From: QVMG01 sp032073245
GTDB lineage: Bacteria; Bacteroidota; Bacteroidia; Bacteroidales; Tannerellaceae
Length of the DNA: 64,000 nt
NCBI GenBank assembly: GCA_032073245.1
Contig: DAMANX010000017.1
Coordinates: forward strand, 1 to 64,000
Reading direction: 5' to 3'
This document shows positions 57,828 to 64,000 of the stretch, in pieces. Below the pieces are notes generated by a model that saw only the letters and a list, made by a program, of their open reading frames with translations, made no database searches and had not been told where the DNA came from. Each line of letters begins with the position of its first letter. Position 1 is the stretch's first letter. Made by a program: the position numbers and the translations under genes.

Positions 57828-60092
57828 CTATTCCATCTGGAATTTGCGGCTTACTTTTAACAAGTTAGTGGTAAATTGTAACACATTTTGCATTTCATTC
57901 AGGATAGTCAAATATAATAGACTTGTTTTAGTGCTACTATTACCTTCCTCTTTTTGTTGGATACGTTTTAGCTCCGACCGTTTAAGTTGAATAAGTTTGT
58001 CTTTGAGTTGTCCCGATTCCGATGTAAAGTTGATGATATCCGAATAGTTGCGACGGCCTATCATAGAAGCTCCCTTTTGCATAAATGCAATCATGGAAGG
58101 AAGAAAATCAATAAGGTCCGCTTTTTCTTCTTCACTTAATGGGTTGAAATTATTGTCAATATGTTCTTTTGCGGGTTCGGCAAGCCTGCGAATACTATAT
58201 ATAACTTCACTGGCAAAATCATTACCCTGATAATAATAAAGCCCTTTATCTACAGCAATATCGCGTTCAATCTGTGTTACGCCTAAAGTTCCGACACGTT
58301 TGATTTGTTTCAGGTGTACTCTTTTCTCGTCTGTATCATTCAGTACTTTTCGCAATTCTTTCAAATCGCCATTGATCACAGCATTTATTGATCTGTCAAG
58401 CATACTTGCGGAGAAAGTAAGAACTTCCTGATTCTCTTCGCGGCTATGTTTACGGAAAAGTTCCAAAGCTTCATGCGCATTGGTTGTATTACTCAGTTTG
58501 GTAACCGTTTCATTTACTTGTTCCTTTAGAGCTTGTTTTTTCATTTTCTTCCGGTAAGCTACCTGGCTACGAATAAGAGAATAAGCAGCCAGAGCTACCA
58601 TTGCAACCATTGCTGGAATACCTCCCCAATAGATCAATAATGCTACGATAAATGCAATAGTAAAAGCAGCGCCTGCAGTAATAAACCAACCGCCGATTAC
58701 TGATATTACACCGGTAATACGAAACACTGCACTCTCACGTCCCCATGCACGATCGGCTAATGAAGTACCCATGGCAACCATAAAAGCAACATACGTTGTT
58801 GATAGCGGTAATTTCATAGAAGTCCCTATAGCTATCAATAGCCCGGATAGTACTACATTGACAGAAGCACGTACCAGGTCAAAGCTCGCTTTGTTTTCCA
58901 GAATGATTTCGTCATTATTAAAACGGCTATTTATCCAGTCCTTCGCATTCGAGGGAATCACACTTAATAAAGAAGAAGATATATTACTTGCTTTTCTTAC
59001 TAAAACCCGAGCAACAGGGGAAGTTCCGAAATTCTCAGTTCCTTCCGTTTGACGAGAAAGATCTAAAGATGTTTTTACAACATTCTGTGCTTTTTTAGAA
59101 GTCATCAGGGAAATTACCATAATAAATCCGGCACCAATGAGAAAATAAATAGGTGTTTGTGCAGAACCGAGTAGGGAACTCATCAGGAAGGTTTCAGGTG
59201 TTGTAGTACCTCCTTGTGCCATTAAATCCATATAGGACGAATAACCGACCAGTGGAACACCAATGAAGTTTACCAGGTCATTGCCTGCAAATGCTAATGC
59301 TAAAGCAAATGTTCCCAGAAGAACAACTACTTTAAAAATATTCACTTTTAACCAACAAAGTATCTGCATTAGTATAGTAAAAAAGACAAAACTGAACCAT
59401 AAAACCATCGTGGTATGCTCTGTGATAAGAGCTTTAAGTTCTCCTGTCATAAAAGTACTTTCTTTAAGTCCTTTTATGAGCATAAAATAAATAATAGCTG
59501 TTGTTGCGATACCACCAAAAATACCTCCGAAATATTTTAATGGTTTTCGGTAATTAAAAGTGAAGAGTAGGCGGGAAATATACTGTACAACGGCGCCGAA
59601 AAAGAAAGCAATTGCAACAGAGAGGAAGATGGCTAATATCATAGTGAAAGCCTTATCTGTATTGATCAGATCAATGAATTGTAAGTCACCTGCCGAATTT
59701 GCAACTTTCATTAAAGAAATAGCAACAGTTGCTCCTATAAGTTCAAAAACAAGAGAAACTGTCGTAGAAGTTGGCATGCCAAGGGAGTTGAACACATCCA
59801 ACAATACCACATCTGTGAGCATCACTGCCAGCAATATAAACATGATCTCATCAAAATAGAAATATTGTGGCTGAAAGACTCCATGCCGGGCAACATCCAT
59901 CATACCGTTAGAGAGGGCAGCACCTACAAATATTCCCAATGCTGCAACAATCATGATTACTTTAGTAGGAGCGGCTTTTGAACCTATGGCTGAGTTTAGG
60001 AAGTTGGCGGCATCATTGCTCACCCCGACATTCAGGTCGAAGATTGCCAAAATAAAAATAAAGATGACAAGAAATAAATAAAAAGTTTCCAT
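57828..60092 (-). CDS. Pit-family inorganic phosphate transporter with PhoU-like C-terminus
   Basis: A 754-residue inner-membrane phosphate transporter. The two Pit signatures are present: NDAANFLNSAIGSKAAP near the N-terminus and GMPTSTTVSLVFELIGA, mirrored by KLPLSTTYVAFMVAMGTSLADRAWGRE in the second half. About 12 membrane helices end near residue 520. The last 230 residues are charged and helical and look like a PhoU-type regulatory tail. Phosphate would enter by cation symport. It is monocistronic. Confidence 0.93.
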   Translation of the reverse strand: METFYLFLVIFIFILAIFDLNVGVSNDAANFLNSAIGSKAAPTKVIMIVAALGIFVGAALSNGMMDVARHGVFQPQYFYFDEIMFILLAVMLTDVVLLDVFNSLGMPTSTTVSLVFELIGATVAISLMKVANSAGDLQFIDLINTDKAFTMILAIFLSVAIAFFFGAVVQYISRLLFTFNYRKPLKYFGGIFGGIATTAIIYFMLIKGLKESTFMTGELKALITEHTTMVLWFSFVFFTILMQILCWLKVNIFKVVVLLGTFALALAFAGNDLVNFIGVPLVGYSSYMDLMAQGGTTTPETFLMSSLLGSAQTPIYFLIGAGFIMVISLMTSKKAQNVVKTSLDLSRQTEGTENFGTSPVARVLVRKASNISSSLLSVIPSNAKDWINSRFNNDEIILENKASFDLVRASVNVVLSGLLIAIGTSMKLPLSTTYVAFMVAMGTSLADRAWGRESAVFRITGVISVIGGWFITAGAAFTIAFIVALLIYWGGIPAMVAMVALAAYSLIRSQVAYRKKMKKQALKEQVNETVTKLSNTTNAHEALELFRKHSREENQEVLTFSASMLDRSINAVINGDLKELRKVLNDTDEKRVHLKQIKRVGTLGVTQIERDIAVDKGLYYYQGNDFASEVIYSIRRLAEPAKEHIDNNFNPLSEEEKADLIDFLPSMIAFMQKGASMIGRRNYSDIINFTSESGQLKDKLIQLKRSELKRIQQKEEGNSSTKTSLLYLTILNEMQNVLQFTTNLLKVSRKFQME

Positions 60093-60211
60093 GTATAGCT
60101 TTCATTGATTTGAGCGCAAAGATCTAAAACACATATTTCAGACAGATTGCATGGATATTACAAACCTGTTACAAATACATTTTGTTTAATCTTGTCACAT
60201 AAAATAACGTT

Positions 60212-60934
60212 CTATTCGAAAGAGATATATGGACTTATCCTTTCTCTATCATAATCAGTGAATTCTTCTAATAAGATCAGGTTTTCCCATCCTTCCAGTT
60301 TTCCTTTCTGCCGGCATAATTGTTTCATAACTCTTGCCTGTTTGTAGCTAATATAAGGATGCCGGGAAATAGAATCCTCAGGTAAATGATTTATGTGTCG
60401 TTTACGAATCAATTTGGGGTTTACACAAAACCAGTCTCTTAAGGAGTTATACCGGTCTTCATCTATTCCATATACTTCTGCTAACTGGGTAACGGAGTAA
60501 AAACCTCCCAGCAGATTTCTATATTTAATGATTCGATTAGAGAAGGCGCTTCCTATGCCGGGTACTTTCTTTAGGATGATTGTATCAGCAGTATTCAATT
60601 CAACAATAGTTCCTACCGGATACTTTTCAACCCGTGCGGGTGTTTGATAAAATGGTTTTTTATCTGACAGGGCGGATGCTTTCGGTGTAGAAATAGATTT
60701 TTTGTTAATTACTGCAATAGTAGGCTCTTCGGTTGGTGCAGGCGATATACTATCGAGCGGGTAAATGCAAATAGGATGTAAGATGCTTTTAGAAGTTGAA
60801 CTTCCTACGGCTGAAAGAGAGGAAGGATTATCGGTCAATACTAAAGCTAACCATGCCGCAGATATCAAACAAAGTAAGACAACTAAAGCTCTTCTTTCTC
60901 CTTTGGAAAAATAGAAAAAATCACGCCATTTCAT
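60212..60934 (-). CDS. Membrane-anchored helix-hairpin-helix protein (ComEA-like)
   Basis: A 240-residue protein with an N-terminal membrane helix (about 16-33, LVVLLCLISAAWLALVL), a Pro/Ser-rich linker and helix-hairpin-helix DNA-binding repeats. The first contains VPGIGSAFSNRIIKYRNLLGGF; another, more divergent, follows. The layout resembles the competence protein ComEA and the ComEA-like proteins of Bacteroidota, which hold DNA in the periplasm. Its promoter is inside the dispersed promoter repeat at 60962-61035. The sequence also ends in ISFE, with no export tail. Confidence 0.85.
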   Translation of the reverse strand: MKWRDFFYFSKGERRALVVLLCLISAAWLALVLTDNPSSLSAVGSSTSKSILHPICIYPLDSISPAPTEEPTIAVINKKSISTPKASALSDKKPFYQTPARVEKYPVGTIVELNTADTIILKKVPGIGSAFSNRIIKYRNLLGGFYSVTQLAEVYGIDEDRYNSLRDWFCVNPKLIRKRHINHLPEDSISRHPYISYKQARVMKQLCRQKGKLEGWENLILLEEFTDYDRERISPYISFE

Positions 60935-60961
60935 AGGTATTAGGTTTATAGATTACATCAA

Positions 60962-61035
60962 CAAAGATATTGAAAGCCGAGCGCAATCAAGCTTACTTGA
61001 AATTGCCGAGGCGCATCCTATCTTCTACAAAGATA
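60962..61035 (-). promoter_or_regulatory. Promoter-carrying dispersed repeat, copy 2
   Basis: Two minus-strand TATCTTTG -7 boxes (complements of CAAAGATA at 60962-60969 and 61028-61035) flank GAAAGCCGAGCGCAATCAAG and an AAGCTTACTT palindrome. Same layout as copy 1 at 3326-3402, and likewise facing its downstream gene. Confidence 0.75.
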
Positions 61036-61067
61036 AAAAAAACTGTTAATTATTCTCCTGTAATTTA

Positions 61068-61075
61068 TATATTTG
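61068..61075 (+). promoter_or_regulatory. -7 promoter box of the lemA operon
   Basis: TATATTTG followed by TC, 31 bp before the lemA start. Confidence 0.6.
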
Positions 61076-61105
61076 TCATTTAGTTTATGATCAATCATTA
61101 TTTAT

Positions 61106-61675
61106 ATGGAAATGACGCTAACAATCAAGTTATTGATATTATTGGGAGTGCTAATCGTTCTTGCAATTATAGGATATAATTCACTGGTTCGCAAAAGGAA
61201 TCAGGTCGAAAATGCATTCGGAACAATCGATGTAATGTTAAAGAGGCGTTTTGATTTGATCCCAAATCTGGTTGAAACAGTAAAAAAATATGCGTCTCAT
61301 GAACAGGAATTATTTAGTGAAATCACCCGTTTACGTTCCCGTGATTATGAAGCATTCACCTCTGCAGAGAAAGAGAATTTTGACTCACTTTTCTCCCAAG
61401 CAGGGAAAAGTTTTATGGTTGTAGCAGAAAACTATCCGGAATTGAAAGCATCAGACAATTTTATGCAATTGCAGCGCTCATTGAATGAAACAGAAGAACA
61501 ATTAGCCGCTGCCCGACGTACATATAATGCATCCGTTACAGATTATAATAATAGTGTTCAAAGTTTCCCCATGAATATGATCGCTACATTATTTGGTTTT
61601 CAAACAAGAGGATTATTCCGAATTCAGGAAAATGAAAAAGAAGTACCGGATATAAAGACTTTATACAACTCTTAA
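61106..61675 (+). CDS. lemA: LemA-family protein
   Basis: A 189-residue LemA protein: one N-terminal membrane helix (about 6-24), then a long cytoplasmic helical domain with the family signature VMLKRRFDLIPNLVETVKKYASHE and the C-terminal ARRTYNASVTDYNNSV. LemA is widely conserved and its role is not settled. It forms an operon with a DUF3137 gene and plsC, which points to envelope or lipid function. Confidence 0.93.
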   Translation: MEMTLTIKLLILLGVLIVLAIIGYNSLVRKRNQVENAFGTIDVMLKRRFDLIPNLVETVKKYASHEQELFSEITRLRSRDYEAFTSAEKENFDSLFSQAGKSFMVVAENYPELKASDNFMQLQRSLNETEEQLAAARRTYNASVTDYNNSVQSFPMNMIATLFGFQTRGLFRIQENEKEVPDIKTLYNS

Positions 61676-61679
61676 TCGG

Positions 61680-62600
61680 ATGAAACAGATTCATTCTTTT
61701 GATCAATTGATAGAGGAACTCAATCCTGCTTTACAACAACTGGAAGAAAAAAGGGTAAGAGTTAAAAATGATGCAATGAAAACTTCGCTAATATGGGGTG
61801 CTATTATTTTGCTTCTGACTATCATTATCTGTTATTTTAGTTCTTCCGCTTTGGTCCTTGTGTTTGGTGTTATTTTTATTTTTATAGTGGCTATTGCTAT
61901 ATTTAAAGTGAAATCAGAACCTTTGTGTGAATATTACAAAAAAGAAATCATCTCCCGCCTGGTTGAAGTCCTTATAGAGGATGGAAGATATAGGCCCAAA
62001 GAGGGTATAAGAGAAAGAATTTTTAATGAAAGCAATCTGTTTGTAAGTCCCGACCGGTATCATAGTGAAGATCTTATCAGCGGTGTTATTGATAAAACCT
62101 CTTTTAGTTTTGCAGAAGTACATGCAGAGGAGAGACAAGTCACCAGTAATGGGAAAACAACAACCGTAAGATGGGTGACCATTTTTAAAGGTTTTCTGTT
62201 TGTGGCGGATTTTCATAAGAACTTTATTGGCCAAACTGTGGTGGCGCGCAATTCCTTTTTAAAGCTTAAAAGAGGGCGGGTTAAGATGGAAAACCCTGAA
62301 TTTGAACGTCGTTTTGATGTCTTTTCAACAGACCAGGTAGAGGCTCGTTATCTTCTTACTCCTTCTATGATGGAACGAATAATTGCTTTAGACAGTAAAT
62401 TCAATAAGGATATAGTGCTTAGTTTCTGTAATTCAAATGTAATTGTAGCGATTAATAATTCTACAAACCATTTTGAATTCAGCTTGTGGGCCCCTGCAAA
62501 TAATACGGATACGTTACGTCGTGAATATAACCTTATAACTTCTATGATCTCAATCGTAGAAGAACTTAATCTGAATACACGTATCTGGTCAAAAGAATAA
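61680..62600 (+). CDS. DUF3137 membrane protein
   Basis: A 306-residue protein starting 4 bp after lemA. Two membrane helices (about 37-53 and 57-75) follow a short cytoplasmic part. The C-terminal domain with RRFDVFSTDQVEARYLLTPSMMERI and NHFEFSLWAPAN is the DUF3137 signature. LemA-DUF3137 pairs are common in Bacteroidota and act together in an unknown envelope function. All expected segments are present. Confidence 0.92.
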   Translation: MKQIHSFDQLIEELNPALQQLEEKRVRVKNDAMKTSLIWGAIILLLTIIICYFSSSALVLVFGVIFIFIVAIAIFKVKSEPLCEYYKKEIISRLVEVLIEDGRYRPKEGIRERIFNESNLFVSPDRYHSEDLISGVIDKTSFSFAEVHAEERQVTSNGKTTTVRWVTIFKGFLFVADFHKNFIGQTVVARNSFLKLKRGRVKMENPEFERRFDVFSTDQVEARYLLTPSMMERIIALDSKFNKDIVLSFCNSNVIVAINNSTNHFEFSLWAPANNTDTLRREYNLITSMISIVEELNLNTRIWSKE

Positions 62601-62608
62601 AGAAATAT

Positions 62609-63346
62609 ATGGAAAAGATTATTTCAATACCACTCTCTCTTATTTATTATCTGCTATTCTTTAGTGCGATATTGATTTTTCATCCGATTCAATGGATATG
62701 TTTTAACTTGTTTGGTTATAAGGCACATAAGAAAAGTGTAGATGTGCTGAATTTCTTTCTGGTAGCAAACACATACGTGTTAGGTACACGATATAAGATT
62801 GAGAATTTGGATAGTTTACCGGAAGGTGTTCCTTTGATTATTGCGGCGAATCATCAGAGTATGTACGATATTCCGGCAATAATCTGGTTTATGCGAAAAG
62901 TGCATCCGAAATTCATCAGTAAGATTGAATTGGCAAAAGGTATGCCGAGTATATCCTATAATTTGAATCATGGCGGTTCGGTAGTAATCAAGCGAAATGA
63001 TCCGAAACAGGCATTAACCGCAATAAGTAAACTGGGGAAATATATTGAGACAAATAAACGCACGGCTGTTATTTTCCCGGAAGGGACACGAAGCCGGACT
63101 GGGCAGCCTCGTAAATTTGCGGAGAATGGACTAAAGATTCTTTGTAAATATGCACCCTCAGCTTATATGGTTCCGGTTACAATCAATAATTCCTGGAAAA
63201 TGACAAAATGGGGTTCTTTCCCCTTAGGATTAGGAAATAAATTAGTTTTTACTATTCATACACCTTTTCCTGTAAAAGATATGCCTTTCCCTGAAGTATT
63301 CGAGAGAACAGAAAAAACAGTGGTAGAGAGTATTTATCCGGAATAA
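62609..63346 (+). CDS. plsC: 1-acyl-sn-glycerol-3-phosphate acyltransferase
   Basis: A 245-residue acyltransferase that adds a second acyl chain to lysophosphatidic acid. Block I (NHQSMYDI), block III (FPEGTRSR) and the VPVTINNSW block IV are present. An N-terminal membrane helix (about 10-30) anchors it to the inner membrane. It is the third gene of the lemA operon, 8 bp after DUF3137, and the last gene in the window. Confidence 0.94.
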   Translation: MEKIISIPLSLIYYLLFFSAILIFHPIQWICFNLFGYKAHKKSVDVLNFFLVANTYVLGTRYKIENLDSLPEGVPLIIAANHQSMYDIPAIIWFMRKVHPKFISKIELAKGMPSISYNLNHGGSVVIKRNDPKQALTAISKLGKYIETNKRTAVIFPEGTRSRTGQPRKFAENGLKILCKYAPSAYMVPVTINNSWKMTKWGSFPLGLGNKLVFTIHTPFPVKDMPFPEVFERTEKTVVESIYPE

Positions 63347-63361
63347 AAAGACGTGCTGCCC

Positions 63362-63470
63362 TTAAATCGTCAAGCCTTACCCGATTTATCGTATAAGGTT
63401 AGCGCTCCGACTGAGAAGCCTTACCCGATTCAGTGAATAAAGCATCTCAGCCCAGTGAGCATATACCTTC
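63362..63470. repeat. Dispersed repeat B, inverse of the block after xerD
   Basis: Its minus strand reads TATATGCTCACTGGGCTGAG followed by GGGTAAGGCTTCTCAG, related to 40258-40375. Internally it also repeats TTACCCGATT twice (63379 and 63422 regions). Confidence 0.55.
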
Positions 63471-63497
63471 AAAAACATAATGATCTTTTTTCAAAAG

Positions 63498-63563
63498 TAT
63501 CTAATCCTTTTTCTTAAAATATCTAATTGTTTTTGTAGAGACATCTAATCGTTTTTTTAGTGG
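63498..63563. repeat. Tandem array, three units of 22 bp
   Basis: Units at 63498, 63520 and 63542 share (T/C)ATCTAATCGTTTTT. Exact 22-bp spacing; no spacer sequences. Confidence 0.75.
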
Positions 63564-63609
63564 GTTTATGTGGTAAATTCCACCCTGCTAATATCTCTCT
63601 ACATAATGC

Positions 63610-63923
63610 TATTTTTTTGCCTTCAGCCTTCAGCTGCCTTTAACTATCTAATTGCCAGCTCGTATGGCTGAAAGAAGTTGCATTCAGTTTGCCTTCAGGG
63701 AATTTTGATTTTGCTACCGGTTTTTACATAAAAGCTACCGGCTTATCCCAGAAAGCTACCGACTTTTTCAAATACCCTACCGGCTTTTTTAAATATGCTG
63801 CCGACTTTTTTCGATAAGCCGGCAGTTATCCATTCTGAATGCATCCTGAAGGATGTTGCTTTCAGCCATACGGGCTGGCAATTAGACTGTTAAAGGCGGC
63901 TGAAGGCTGAAGGTAAAAAAATA
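63610..63923. repeat. Large inverted-repeat block (MITE-like) around a 21-bp array
   Basis: A left arm (63610-63687) and right arm (63835-63923) are imperfect complements of about 80 bp; both include CAGCCTTCAGC and AATTGCCAGC/GCTGGCAATT. The interior holds five exact-period repeats of 21 bp. No open reading frame or transposase is inside, and no target duplication is obvious. Confidence 0.75.
63713..63817. repeat. Tandem array, five units of 21 bp
   Basis: Units at 63713, 63734, 63755, 63776 and 63797, with consensus GCTACCGGCTTTTT; a sixth, degraded unit starts at 63818. Exact 21-bp period. Confidence 0.88.
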
Positions 63924-64000
63924 AAACTAGTGTGTGGATATTTTAGTCTCCTAGTAGTGCCAGAAGATTCAAGTATTGTAATATATGAAGATAATATCAA

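Larger units (their letters stand above)
63347..64000. other. Gene-free, repeat-rich right end
   Basis: 654 bp without a coding sequence. It contains dispersed repeat B, two tandem arrays and the inverted-repeat block listed separately. Nothing else is recognisable to the right of 63923. Confidence 0.7.

Overview
The window looks like chromosome of a low-GC member of the Bacteroidales. Supporting signs are Bacteroidota promoters (TAnnTTTG -7 boxes just upstream of many starts), few Shine-Dalgarno sequences, a SusC/SusD polysaccharide utilisation locus (PUL) with its own ECF sigma/FecR anti-sigma pair, a type IX secretion sorting tail, and paired housekeeping genes such as aroQ/xerD. The low GC and the T9SS tail fit Dysgonomonas or a relative better than Bacteroides, but genus is inference.

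Layout. 0-18.4 kb: small housekeeping and stress genes (lipocalin, Cys-rich copper-storage-like protein, Tat aldo/keto reductase, a four-gene operon with a zinc-ribbon AraC regulator and a DNA-glycosylase-like protein, methyltransferases, MFS exporter, MaoC, TspO), a decayed RND efflux locus (12.8-14.15 kb) reduced to three gene ends, an ECF sigma factor, two SMR transporter genes around a Crp-like gene, and an EFR1 flavodoxin/ferredoxin. 18.54-33.48 kb: a 14.9-kb integrative mobilizable element in the 3' end of tRNA-Leu(CAA), with 15-bp att repeats, tyrosine integrase, DUF1016 nuclease, two unknown genes, excisionase-like HTH, DUF3987 and Toprim replication proteins, a structured oriT candidate, MobC, relaxase, and right-hand cargo: KAP NTPase, a single-chain PD-(D/E)XK/N6-methylase restriction-modification enzyme broken in an (AT)6 tract, and DUF4238. 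33.7-40.3 kb: manC, then aroQ-pyk-O-methyltransferase-rbfA-LolE-like permease on the minus strand, with xerD divergent. 40.4-53.6 kb: the PUL (sigma, FecR, SusC, SusD, surface lipoprotein, lyase-GH88 fusion, GH2). 53.7-63.3 kb: three PH-domain membrane proteins, PAP2 phosphatase, a T9SS cargo protein, Pit phosphate transporter with PhoU-like tail, HhH protein, and lemA-DUF3137-plsC. 63.35-64 kb: repeats without genes.

How it works together. The element is equipped to excise, replicate and be mobilised by a helper; its cargo is most simply read as anti-phage defence. The restriction gene lies one AT unit away from a continuous frame, which suggests a phase switch, but it also carries a TAA where I expect a Gln codon, so it may be decaying. 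The PUL encodes capture, lyase cleavage, removal of the unsaturated uronyl end and a GH2 step for a uronate-containing glycan, probably controlled by trans-envelope signalling through the STN domain of SusC, FecR and the ECF sigma factor.

Non-coding structure is abundant: a promoter-carrying dispersed repeat in three copies upstream of unrelated genes, tandem arrays with a strict 21-22-bp period, a perfect 32-bp inverted repeat overlapping the end of aroQ, a MITE-like inverted-repeat block at the right end, and a roughly 100-bp duplication upstream of SusC.
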